Source of the DNA: Mycobacterium sp.
GTDB taxonomy: Bacteria > Actinomycetota > Actinomycetes > Mycobacteriales > Mycobacteriaceae
DNA length: 64,000 nucleotides
Assembly (NCBI GenBank): GCA_021732005.1
Contig: JAKFVT010000008.1
Location: 56,531-120,530, forward strand
Direction: 5' to 3'
Numbering within the stretch: the stretch's first letter is position 1; each line of letters begins with the position of its first letter. Under the pieces are notes generated by a model. That model searched no databases. It was not told where the DNA came from and worked only from the letters and a program-made list of their open reading frames with translations. Positions 7,467 to 15,033 of this stretch are shown piece by piece. A program made the translations under genes and the position numbers.

Positions 7467-8120
7467 ATGGGCGAGTCGCTCAACCCCACGCTGCCGAGCC
7501 GGATCCGGCACCTGCTCCGCCCCGACTTCACCCGCACCGTCGTGGCGCGCCGGGTCGTGGCCGGTGCGCTGGTCGTTCTCGCCGGCATCGCCGCGCTGCG
7601 GCCCGACCCCGACCACCACCGAACCGACGTGGTGGTCGCAACACATGACCTCACCCCGGGGCTGGCGCTGTCGGCCGACGACGTCACGGTGGAGAAGCGT
7701 TCTGCCGCAACGATTCCCGACGGCGCCCGGGTGAGAGTCGACGACGTGGTCGGAGCGACCCTGGCCGGACCGGCGCGACGGGGAGAAGTTCTCACCGACG
7801 TCAGGGTGCTGGGCTCACGCCTGACCGGGCTCAGCGCCGGGCCCGACGCCCGGGTCGTGCCGCTGCACCTTGCCGATGCGGCCGTGCTCGACGTGATCCG
7901 CCCCGGCGACATCGTCGACGTCATGGGCGCCGCGGACGCGGGCGGCGACGCGAAGCCGACGCTCGCGGCCACCAACGCCGTCGTGGTGCTGGTCTCGCCC
8001 AAGCAGAAGGCGACCGGCGCGGGCGATGACCGGGTCGTGTTGGTGGCGTTGCCCGCGGCGGGCGCCCACGCCTTGGCGGCGGCAACGCTGGTGCAGACCG
8101 TCACTCTGACGATCCACTGA
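7467..8120 (+). CDS. SAF-domain protein (CpaB/RcpC-like)
   Basis: 217 residues. Short basic head, one membrane segment at about 31-45, then a SAF domain (V-V-V-A-T-H-D-L-T-P-G-L-A-L-S-A-D-D-V-T-V) and a second part of the RcpC/CpaB type with R-P-G-D-I-V-D-V-M. CpaB proteins belong to Flp/Tad pilus assembly in other bacteria, but no pilus genes are nearby, so the role is open. It resembles Rv0990c by position. ATG at 7467 chosen; no clear ribosome site. It ends 2 bases from the convergent gene. Confidence 0.75.
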   Translation: MGESLNPTLPSRIRHLLRPDFTRTVVARRVVAGALVVLAGIAALRPDPDHHRTDVVVATHDLTPGLALSADDVTVEKRSAATIPDGARVRVDDVVGATLAGPARRGEVLTDVRVLGSRLTGLSAGPDARVVPLHLADAAVLDVIRPGDIVDVMGAADAGGDAKPTLAATNAVVVLVSPKQKATGAGDDRVVLVALPAAGAHALAAATLVQTVTLTIH

Positions 8121-8121
8121 G

Positions 8122-8328
8122 CTACCCCGCAGGCGGTGCGGGCACCGGGGTGGTGGGCGGCGGAGGCGGCTGCTGGATCGCGTCCATCACCATGTCGGCG
8201 ATCTCGTCGGACGACGAGCTGCTCACCGGGCCGGGCGCCGGGGCGGGACTCGGCGCCCCAGCAGCGATACCGCCGGCCACCGCGAACGCACCGAACGACG
8301 CCGCGACCGCCAGTGCGCGCATCCACAT
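8122..8328 (-). CDS. Small secreted Pro-rich protein
   Basis: 68 residues. A signal peptide (M-W-M-R then an Ala-rich hydrophobic core to A-A-G-A) is followed by a Pro/Ser stretch, a short amphipathic helix D-E-I-A-D-M-V-M-D-A-I and a tail of prolines. GGGAGG lies 8 bases before the ATG. No known family; probably exported. Confidence 0.72.
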   Translation of the reverse strand: MWMRALAVAASFGAFAVAGGIAAGAPSPAPAPGPVSSSSSDEIADMVMDAIQQPPPPPTTPVPAPPAG

Positions 8329-8436
8329 GGTTTTCCCCTCCCAGTACGTCTGCAGCCAAGCTAACAGCACTCCATTTCCCCTGCTGGCAGTACTACCCTT
8401 CGAGATCTCGGGGCAGAGAGTGAAAGGGGCAATACC

Positions 8437-8892
8437 GTGTTGAAGGGATTCAAGGAGTTTCTCTCCCGCGGCAACATCGTCGACCTGTCGGTCGCGGTGG
8501 TGATCGGCACCGCGTTCACCGCGCTGGTCACCAAGTTCACCGAAAGCATCATCACGCCGCTGATCGATCGCATCGGGGCGGGCAAGGGCACCGAGTACGG
8601 CGTCCTGCGGATCAACATCGGCGGTGGGCAGGCCATCGACCTGAATGTCCTGCTGTCGGCGTTGATCAACTTCGTCCTGGTGGCGGCCGTCGTGTACTTC
8701 CTCGTCGTCGTGCCCTACAACCGGCTTCGGAAGAAGGGCGAGGTCGAGCAGGCCGGCGATACCGAGTTGAGCCTGTTGACCGAGATTCGCGACCTGCTGG
8801 CCGATGCGCAGGGCGCGCCGAAGAAGACCACCGGCCCGGGCACCGGCCCGAGCCCCGACACTGCAGAGATGACCAGCGCCGACAAAGACTGA
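8437..8892 (+). CDS. mscL: Large-conductance mechanosensitive channel MscL
   Basis: 151 residues, same length as M. tuberculosis MscL. Starts [20 protein letters not shown], then TM1 at about 14-43, a periplasmic loop, TM2 at about 68-92 and the cytoplasmic helix rich in charged residues. Opens under membrane tension and protects against osmotic downshock. GTG start at 8437 with AAAGGGG upstream. Confidence 0.97.
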   Translation: MLKGFKEFLSRGNIVDLSVAVVIGTAFTALVTKFTESIITPLIDRIGAGKGTEYGVLRINIGGGQAIDLNVLLSALINFVLVAAVVYFLVVVPYNRLRKKGEVEQAGDTELSLLTEIRDLLADAQGAPKKTTGPGTGPSPDTAEMTSADKD

Positions 8893-8900
8893 CCGCGCGA

Positions 8901-8938
8901 ACAAAATGGCCCCCGGCGTGAGCCGGGGGCCATTTTGT
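8901..8938. terminator. Bidirectional terminator between mscL and the porin gene
   Basis: A perfect 17-bp stem (8901-8917 with 8922-8938) closes a GTGA loop; the GC-rich core is flanked by AAAA/TTTT, so it works as an intrinsic terminator in both directions for the convergent genes. Confidence 0.93.
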
Positions 8939-8953
8939 TGACGTGCCGAGGAG

Positions 8954-9592
8954 TTAGTTCATGTTCCAGGGTTCGCCGTAGGTGGTGACGCTGTCGCCGG
9001 CCTTGGAGATCAGGCGGGCGAAGGGGCGCAGCAGCACGCCGCCGGCCGCGCCGGTGACGGTGCCGTGGGCGTTGGCCACCGCGACCGAGCCGTTGGGGCC
9101 CGAGACGTCGACGGAGAAGGTGGCGACTTCCTGGATACCGGGGCCGTTGCCCAGGTCCGCGGAGATCGACACACCCGGGAACAGGTTCGGGGTAATCACC
9201 GAACCCAGCGGGTTGAAGCCCGTCGGGGAGATGTTGGCGTCGTCGAGCAGGATGTTGGGGGTGGTGTAGCTGAAGTTGATGCCCACACCCAGCGACCACG
9301 GGAAGCCCACCTGGTAGCCCAGCTCCAAGGTGCCCGCGAACTCATCGGCACCCGGGCCGACCACGCTGTAGACAGCCTTGCCGGAGTGGAACCACTCCCG
9401 AGTCAGCCGGTTGCGGTCCAACGGGAACACCCCATTGAGGAAGGTGTCCCACTGCTGCACCGTCATCGTCCGGCCACCGCCGTCGACCAGACTCAGCTCA
9501 TTATCCAAACCTGCGTGCGAGGTACCTGTCCCGACGAACAACGCCGCGACGGCAGCGATCATCGCCACCAGTACCCGACCGATTACCTTCAT
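8954..9592 (-). CDS. MspA-family porin (mspC position)
   Basis: 212 residues: a 27-residue signal peptide ending T-S-H-A, then the mature G-L-D-N-E-L-S-L-V-D that begins MspA porins. MspA forms an octameric channel for nutrients across the mycomembrane. The constriction region reads D90-D91-A92-N93, where MspA has D90-D91-G92-D93, so the lower ring is less acidic. Tail T-T-Y-G-E-P-W-N-M-N is as in MspA. M. smegmatis carries mspC near the mprAB-pepD genes, so this is probably that copy. AGGGAGA precedes the ATG. Slow growers lack the family. Confidence 0.93.
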   Translation of the reverse strand: MKVIGRVLVAMIAAVAALFVGTGTSHAGLDNELSLVDGGGRTMTVQQWDTFLNGVFPLDRNRLTREWFHSGKAVYSVVGPGADEFAGTLELGYQVGFPWSLGVGINFSYTTPNILLDDANISPTGFNPLGSVITPNLFPGVSISADLGNGPGIQEVATFSVDVSGPNGSVAVANAHGTVTGAAGGVLLRPFARLISKAGDSVTTYGEPWNMN

Positions 9593-9960
9593 GTTCTCCC
9601 TAGCTATGTCGACGGCTGACCCGAGGGCTAACCGAGTGTGTTTTCGTGCTCGGGTCACAACATGCTGACACCGCCCACGGCGCACAGCAGTTCAATGAGA
9701 GTCCCTCACACACCGCTCTTACGCTCTGCTCATCGTTGACACGAGGAACATAACGGGATGACATCGGGGCGGCAACGCATAGCGTCGCCGTGCGCCGAAC
9801 CGGTGTTTGCGCGGGGAAGTTTGCTGGAAAGAAAGCCCCGGTTAACCGGGAACTGATTCCGTTGAGCGGAAACGGGCGCGAACCGGGCGCGCCGGCCATC
9901 CGACCGGAACCGCCGGCCAACTTCGCGGTACGGCCGGACCTGCCGATCACCACCTGCTGA
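9593..9960. promoter_or_regulatory. Porin-gene upstream region, 368 bases
   Basis: No coding signal on either strand that I trust. It should hold the porin promoter and leader; M. smegmatis mspA is known to depend on a long upstream stretch. A perfect 14-bp palindrome, CCCGGTTAACCGGG, is at 9837-9850. No clear terminator is seen. Confidence 0.45.
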
Positions 9961-10119
9961 TCATCCGCCGTGGTGCGGCGGAACGTTGTCCCGCAACCAC
10001 TCGTCCCGGTCGTCGCGGTCGCGATTTGAGTCCGGGTCACGCTCGTCGGAGGACTCCTGAGGCAACTCGGAACCGAAAATCTTGTTAACTGCGATTCGGT
10101 TCTCGCGCGGACTGCTCAT
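9961..10119 (-). CDS. Small acidic/basic protein, 52 residues
   Basis: Begins M-S-S-P-R-E-N-R-I-A-V-N-K-I-F-G and continues with a strongly charged middle (D-E-R-D-P-D, D-R-D-D-R-D-E-W-L) to end V-P-P-H-H-G-G. No hydrophobic segment, so cytosolic. The D-x-W-L-R-D-N-x-P-P-H-H ending looks conserved in mycobacteria, from memory. No Shine-Dalgarno sequence. A Crp-like palindrome lies 12 bases upstream. Function unknown. Confidence 0.65.
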   Translation of the reverse strand: MSSPRENRIAVNKIFGSELPQESSDERDPDSNRDRDDRDEWLRDNVPPHHGG

Positions 10120-10130
10120 CACAGAAACCT

Positions 10131-10156
10131 AAGATTGTGATAAAGATCACAATCTT
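10131..10156 (-). promoter_or_regulatory. Crp-type operator within a perfect inverted repeat
   Basis: AAGATTGTGAT-AAAG-ATCACAATCTT is a perfect 11-bp inverted repeat. Its core (10136-10151) is TGTGA-N6-TCACA, the binding consensus of mycobacterial Crp (Rv3676). It sits right before the 52-residue gene, close enough to overlap its promoter. Confidence 0.75.
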
Positions 10157-10272
10157 GATATTTGTGCAGTTCACAGGGTGTTAACACAACGCCTCCGACC
10201 CCGGTGGTGATGCCCATAATTGACGTTACGCCGCGGTAATAATTGCCCGCCGGCGCGCCGCGTGGAGCTTGC

Positions 10273-10854
10273 TTAGATCTCGAGGCTGGACAGTTCGCCG
10301 ATGACATGTGTCGCCAGCGGGTTCAGCGTCGCCATACCGTCGCGGACCGCGTATCGCGAGCCGGCGATGTTGACCACCAGCGTGCTGCCGGAAATCCCGG
10401 CCAGCCCGCGCGACAAGCCCGCGTCGGTGATTCCCGCGGACAGCCCGGAGGCGCGCAACGCCTCGGAGATGCCGAGCAGTTCACGGTCGAGGATCGTCCT
10501 GGTGGCTTCCGGCGTCACGTCGCGCGGCGTCACGCCTGTACCGCCCACCGACACCACGAGATCGACACCACCGATCACGGCGGTGTTGAGCGCGTTCCGG
10601 ATCTCGACCTCGTCGGCGGACACCGCCACCACGCCGTCGACCACGAAGCCCGCCTCGGCGAGCAGCTCGGTGACCAACGGTCCGCTGTGGTCCTCCTCAT
10701 CGCCGTGGGCCGTGCGGTCGTCGACGACGACGACGAGCGCGCGCCCCACCAGCTCCCCTGGCTGTTCCATGGATGTCACCGTATATCTGCCCTGCGACAG
10801 TCCGGCAGCCGCACCGCTCAGCGTCATGGGATGTTCACCCACCACCCGGATCAT
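10273..10854 (-). CDS. moaB2: MoaB2-type molybdopterin biosynthesis protein
   Basis: 193 residues from an ATG that overlaps the pepD stop (ATGA), which argues for coupled translation; a later ATG at 10770 (M-E-Q-P-G-E-L-V) is the alternative. MogA/MoaB fold: D-D-R-T-A-H-G-D near the start, then the substrate loop V-V-S-V-G-G-T-G-V-T-P-R-D-V-T-P-E-A-T. MoaB/MogA proteins adenylate molybdopterin. In M. tuberculosis Rv0984 follows pepD and belongs to the MprA regulon, so it may be used in stress. Confidence 0.88.
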   Translation of the reverse strand: MIRVVGEHPMTLSGAAAGLSQGRYTVTSMEQPGELVGRALVVVVDDRTAHGDEEDHSGPLVTELLAEAGFVVDGVVAVSADEVEIRNALNTAVIGGVDLVVSVGGTGVTPRDVTPEATRTILDRELLGISEALRASGLSAGITDAGLSRGLAGISGSTLVVNIAGSRYAVRDGMATLNPLATHVIGELSSLEI

Positions 10855-12296
10855 TGGGCGGCCTTTCCGAGCGTGACCTGCACGGTGCGATCCGCACCCG
10901 ACGGGTCCTTGTATGTCAGGGTCACCTGATCCCCGGGGGCCCGTGACCGGACCGCGGCGACCAGAGCGTCGGCGCTGCTGATCACGCGGTCGTCGACCTT
11001 GGTCACCACGACGCCGTTGGGCAGCCCGGCGGCCGCGGCAGCGCCACCCTTGGTGACATCGACGATCTTCGCTCCGTGTGTCGTGGTGTCATTGCTGACC
11101 TGGACACCCAGCGACGCGTGGGTGGCCGTGCCGGTGCTGATCAGCTCGTCGGCGATCCGTTTGGCCTGGTCGACCGGGATAGCGAAGCCCAGCCCGATCG
11201 AACCGCTCTGGGCGTCGGGCGAATCGCCGCCCATCGTCGCGATCGCGGAGTTCACTCCCACGAGCTCGCCGCTCATGTTCACCAGCGCACCACCGGAGTT
11301 GCCCGGGTTGATCGCGGCGTCGGTCTGGATGGCGTCGAGCACCGTGTTCTGGTTGTTGGTATCGCCACCCGTGGCCACCGGGCGGTTCAGCGCACTGACG
11401 ATGCCGGTGGTGACGGTGCCCTCAAGCCCGAGCGGTGAGCCCACCGCCACCACGTCCTGGCCGACCCGCAGGTTGGCCGACGAACCCAGGCTGATGGGCG
11501 TCAGGCCCGACACTCCCTGGGCCCGGACGACGGCGATGTCACTGGCCGGGTCGGTTCCCACCACGGTGAAGGTTGCGGTGCGACCGTCGGCGAACGTCAC
11601 CGTGGTCGTCGGCGCCCCGCCCGGACCCGCACTGGGGCCGCCGGACGGCGGAGCGCCCGGGCCGCCCGGTGGGAGCGGGATCCCGGGCAGGCCGGGGATG
11701 GACGGCGCACCCGGGGCGGGCGCGGGGCCGCCGCCCTTGGCCGCGGCGACGACGTGGTTGTTGGTCAGGATGAGCCCGTCGGAGGACAGGATGATGCCCG
11801 ACCCCTCCTCGGACTGGCGGCCGAACTCGGTCTCGAGCTTGACGACGCTGGGGACCACCTTGGCCGCCACCTGCTCGACCGATCCCACCGGCAGGTTGGC
11901 CGCGGGCATGTTGGCTCCCCCGATGGGCGAACCTCCGAGCCCGGAGCCGACCGTCTGATGGTCCGGATGTGCGAGCAGCACCACACCGCCACCGATGCCA
12001 GCCGAGACGATCGCGATCGCGATCGCGCCTGCCACCAATGCCCCTGCGCGCGAGCGGGGGCGCGGGGGCATCGGGGCGTAGCCCACCGCGGTCGGCGGAT
12101 TCCCTTGGCGGGCAGCCTGATACGGGTCGTACGGTTGCCGGTATTGCTGCTGGTGCGGCTGAGTGGCGTAGCGCCAGTCATACGGCTGCTGATAACCGGC
12201 TGCCCTCGGCTGGGGTGAATACCCCGGCGCCGCAGGCTGATTCGGCCCGGGAGGCCCGGGCTGCTGCGGCGGCGAGTACCTCGAGTGGTCGGTCAT
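10851..12296 (-). CDS. pepD: HtrA-like serine protease PepD
   Basis: 481 residues. Pro/Gln/Tyr-rich cytoplasmic head to about 82, one membrane segment at 84-108, then an exported trypsin-like protease domain with triad His181 (L-T-N-N-H-V-V), Asp253 (D-P-A-S-D-I-A) and Ser334 (G-N-S-G-G-A), and a PDZ domain from about 390. A Pro/Gly-rich insert (about 186-230) separates the His and Asp lobes. In M. tuberculosis PepD (Rv0983) degrades misfolded envelope proteins and feeds back on the MprAB/SigE response. Lies 63 bases after mprB. Confidence 0.95.
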   Translation of the reverse strand: MTDHSRYSPPQQPGPPGPNQPAAPGYSPQPRAAGYQQPYDWRYATQPHQQQYRQPYDPYQAARQGNPPTAVGYAPMPPRPRSRAGALVAGAIAIAIVSAGIGGGVVLLAHPDHQTVGSGLGGSPIGGANMPAANLPVGSVEQVAAKVVPSVVKLETEFGRQSEEGSGIILSSDGLILTNNHVVAAAKGGGPAPAPGAPSIPGLPGIPLPPGGPGAPPSGGPSAGPGGAPTTTVTFADGRTATFTVVGTDPASDIAVVRAQGVSGLTPISLGSSANLRVGQDVVAVGSPLGLEGTVTTGIVSALNRPVATGGDTNNQNTVLDAIQTDAAINPGNSGGALVNMSGELVGVNSAIATMGGDSPDAQSGSIGLGFAIPVDQAKRIADELISTGTATHASLGVQVSNDTTTHGAKIVDVTKGGAAAAAGLPNGVVVTKVDDRVISSADALVAAVRSRAPGDQVTLTYKDPSGADRTVQVTLGKAAQ

Positions 12297-12359
12297 GTCG
12301 TCAGGTCGCTCTTCCTGTTAGCAAAATGCTCAAAACTGCTGACCTCAGCTTGCCTTGCA

Positions 12360-13907
12360 CTACTGAGAATCGACTGAGATAACACTCGGTCCAACGTTGG
12401 GCTTTTTCTCATGAAATCGGCGATCACCATTGGTCCTGGCGATTGTGGCCGTGTTTTCGCTTTCGGCTGAATCGTCGTCCTGGTAGGCGTCCGCGGAGAT
12501 CGGCAGGCCCGGCAGCAGGACGAAGAACGACGTGCCCGGCGGCTGCCCGCCGGGGACCGTTTCTCCGATGCGGATCATGCCACCGTGCTTGACCACGACC
12601 TGCTTGACGATCGCCAGGCCCAACCCGGAGCCGGGCATCGCCCGCGCCGACGCCGACCGGTAGAACCGCTCGAAGACCAGACCGCGTTCCTGCGGGGGGA
12701 TTCCGGGCCCGTAATCGGACACCACGAGTTCGGCATGGGCGGCGTCGACCTGGCGAAGCCGCACGCCGACGTGCGCGCCCGACGGGCTCCACTTCGCCGC
12801 GTTGTCAAGCAGATTGACCACCGCCCGGGACAGTCCGGCCGGATCGCCGTAGACCTGCCATCCGACGACGTCGACATCGAACTGAACATCGTTGCGGCGC
12901 CTGCGCGCACGCTCCAGACTGCGGTCGACGATGTCACTGAGATCGACCGCCTCGTGGACCAGTCCGCCGGCATCCTCACGGGTGAGGTCGACGAGATCGC
13001 CTACCAGAGTGGACAACTCCTCGATCTGCCCGATCACATCGGTACGCAGGTCGGCCATCTCGCTCTCCGGCAGCCGCGGGGCACCCGGCTTCATCGATGC
13101 CATCAGCAGCTCGACGTTGGTTCTCAGTGAGGTCAGCGGCGTGCGCAATTCGTGGCCGGCGTCCGCGACCAGGCGGGCCTGGCGCTCCCGCGATTCGGTC
13201 AGCGCGCGCAGCATCGTGTTGAACGTCTCGGTGAGCCTGGCGAGTTCGTCACTGCCGAACACCGGGATGGGACGCAGGTCGTCGGTGCGTGCGACCCGCT
13301 CGGCGGCCTCGGTGAGCCGGGCCACCGGCCGCAGACCGGTCCGCGCCACCATCCCGCCGGCAATCGCGGCGACCACCACGCCGATACCGCCCACCGCAAG
13401 CAGGACCCATTTCAGTTTGGTCATCACCGCGTTGGTGGGTGCGAGGCTCTTGGAGATCAGCAGTGACCTGTTGTCGGGCAGGTGAACCGCCAGCACCCGC
13501 TGGTTGCCGACGGTGCGGCGAGACATCAACAACTCGCCGTTGATGACGGATTTCTCCGGCTCACCGACGGGCAGCTTCTGGCCTTGCTGATTCGCGGTGT
13601 AGGTCGAGCGGCCCGGGTTGACCAGCATCGCGTTGACGTCGGAGTACGCGGTGCCCTCGATGGCCTTACCGGGGTCGGCTTGCAGGGAACCGCTGGCGAT
13701 GAGCAGGCTCGCGCGGCTCTGCAGCTGGTTGTCGATGTCGGTGTAGAGCGCGGCGGACACCACGGCGTACACCGCGACCGCCATCAGCACCACAACCATC
13801 GCCACCATGGACATGGCCAGCAGCATCACCCGCCATCGCAATGACAACGATGACGTCGGCTCTTCCGGCGCCCGCTCAGCCCGCGCGCGCCGCCTCAGTG
13901 GTGACAT
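12360..13907 (-). CDS. mprB: Sensor histidine kinase MprB
   Basis: 515 residues. Two membrane segments at about 27-52 and 165-187 enclose an extracytoplasmic sensor domain of about 110 residues; then HAMP, an H-box D-A-G-H-E-L-R-T-P with His252, and an ATPase domain with the N-box and G-S-G-L-G-L-A-I-V. Senses envelope stress and phosphorylates MprA. Its start overlaps the mprA stop by one base, so the two are co-translated. Confidence 0.95.
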   Translation of the reverse strand: MSPLRRRARAERAPEEPTSSLSLRWRVMLLAMSMVAMVVVLMAVAVYAVVSAALYTDIDNQLQSRASLLIASGSLQADPGKAIEGTAYSDVNAMLVNPGRSTYTANQQGQKLPVGEPEKSVINGELLMSRRTVGNQRVLAVHLPDNRSLLISKSLAPTNAVMTKLKWVLLAVGGIGVVVAAIAGGMVARTGLRPVARLTEAAERVARTDDLRPIPVFGSDELARLTETFNTMLRALTESRERQARLVADAGHELRTPLTSLRTNVELLMASMKPGAPRLPESEMADLRTDVIGQIEELSTLVGDLVDLTREDAGGLVHEAVDLSDIVDRSLERARRRRNDVQFDVDVVGWQVYGDPAGLSRAVVNLLDNAAKWSPSGAHVGVRLRQVDAAHAELVVSDYGPGIPPQERGLVFERFYRSASARAMPGSGLGLAIVKQVVVKHGGMIRIGETVPGGQPPGTSFFVLLPGLPISADAYQDDDSAESENTATIARTNGDRRFHEKKPNVGPSVISVDSQ

Positions 13908-14599
13908 CAGGGCGGTGTCTCACGCAGCACATAGCCCACACCCCGCACGGTGTGGATCAGCCGCGGTTCTCCTTCCGCTTCAGTCTTTCGGCGTAGATAT
14001 CCGACATATACCTCCAGCGCATTGCCCGAGGTCGGGAAGTCGAAACCCCACACCTCCTCGAGAATGCGGCTGCGGGTGAGCACCCGTCGCGGATTGGCGA
14101 TCAACATCTCCAGCAACGCGAACTCGGTGCGGGTCAAGCTGATGGCGCGTTTGCCGCGATGCACCTCGCGGGTCACCGGGTCGAGCGTCAGATCGCCGAA
14201 CGTCATCACCGCGGAATCGGACTGCTCCTCGGGACCGGTCCGTCGCAGCAGCGCGCGCATCCGGGCCAGCAACTCTTCGAGGGCGAACGGCTTGGGCAGA
14301 TAGTCATCGGCACCCGCATCCAGGCCGGCCACCCGCTCGGACACCGAATCGCGAGCGGTCAGAACCAGGATCGGAAGATCGTCGCCCGTGCTGCGCAGCT
14401 GGCGACAAACTTCGAGGCCGTCCAGCCGGGGCATCATCACGTCGAGCACGAGCGCATCGGGCCGGTCATTGGCGATCGCGTCGAGAGCTTCGACGCCGTC
14501 CTGCGCCAGGTCTACCGAATATCCATTGAAGGAAAGAGACCGGCGGAGCGACTCGCGCACAGCGCGATCATCATCAACGACAAGTATTCGCACAGCCAC
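13907..14599 (-). CDS. mprA: Response regulator MprA
   Basis: 230 residues, OmpR type. Receiver domain with acidic pocket V-V-D-D-D, phosphoacceptor Asp53 (V-L-D-V-M-M-P) and Lys in L-P-K-P-F; winged-helix DNA-binding domain from about 130. Activates sigE, pepD and its own operon under envelope stress. GTG start at 14599; the MprA box is 14 bases upstream. Confidence 0.96.
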   Translation of the reverse strand: MAVRILVVDDDRAVRESLRRSLSFNGYSVDLAQDGVEALDAIANDRPDALVLDVMMPRLDGLEVCRQLRSTGDDLPILVLTARDSVSERVAGLDAGADDYLPKPFALEELLARMRALLRRTGPEEQSDSAVMTFGDLTLDPVTREVHRGKRAISLTRTEFALLEMLIANPRRVLTRSRILEEVWGFDFPTSGNALEVYVGYLRRKTEAEGEPRLIHTVRGVGYVLRETPP

Positions 14600-14613
14600 A
14601 GTCTCAACCCAAC

Positions 14614-14632
14614 GCCTGAGATTGGCCTGAGA
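14614..14632 (-). promoter_or_regulatory. MprA box upstream of mprA
   Basis: On the minus strand two identical 8-bp direct repeats, TCTCAGGC-CAA-TCTCAGGC, give the 19-bp architecture known for MprA. Here the repeats are perfect. Placement just before mprA indicates autoregulation. Confidence 0.85.
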
Positions 14633-14674
14633 GGCACGCCGCGCGAGCAGGCAATTCGCGGCCGGCGAACGGCG

Positions 14675-14848
14675 TCAGCGCTTGTCGAGATCGATCAGTC
14701 CGAGGCGCGCAGCCTTGAGCAACCGGCGGGGAACCTTGTGCTGGCGACCGCCGACGGAAACGTTGACCAGACCGGTGGCCTCGGCCTTCCACTGCGCGCG
14801 CCGACTGCGGGTGTTCGCGCGCGACATTCTGCGCTTGGGCACAGCCAT
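14675..14848 (-). CDS. rpmF: 50S ribosomal protein L32
   Basis: 57 residues, [20 protein letters not shown], ending G-L-I-D-L-D-K-R. The two Cys pairs of zinc-binding L32 are absent, so this is the cysteine-free form. AAGGAG lies 9 bases before the ATG. The gene is too short to stand out by length and lies inside a longer, non-coding frame. Equivalent of Rv0979A. Confidence 0.96.
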   Translation of the reverse strand: MAVPKRRMSRANTRSRRAQWKAEATGLVNVSVGGRQHKVPRRLLKAARLGLIDLDKR

Positions 14849-15004
14849 GACGTGCTTCTCCTTGATCAGGGGTGTCGCCGCGCAGAGACTCTGAGATGCC
14901 GGCGGCCAACAATTGCAACTCAGGATAGCCGCTCACCTGCGTCGGCTCCAAAACACCCGGGACGAGTGGCCTCAACCCTTGACGGGGAACCGGCGGTCCC
15001 CAGT

Positions 15005-15020
15005 AACCTACCGGTTGGTT
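15005..15020 (+). promoter_or_regulatory. Operator-like palindrome before the acyl-CoA operon
   Basis: AACCTACCGGTTGGTT is a 16-bp imperfect palindrome (two mismatches) centred on CCGG, 13 bases before the first gene of the operon. The size and position suit a TetR-type repressor responding to an acyl-CoA; no regulator gene is adjacent. Confidence 0.4.
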
Positions 15021-15033
15021 GGCCAACGAAGGG

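Noticed and set aside
9600..10040. 146-codon minus-strand ORF upstream of the porin gene
   Set aside because: No Shine-Dalgarno sequence, biased shadow-like composition, and it overlaps the better-supported 52-residue gene in another frame.
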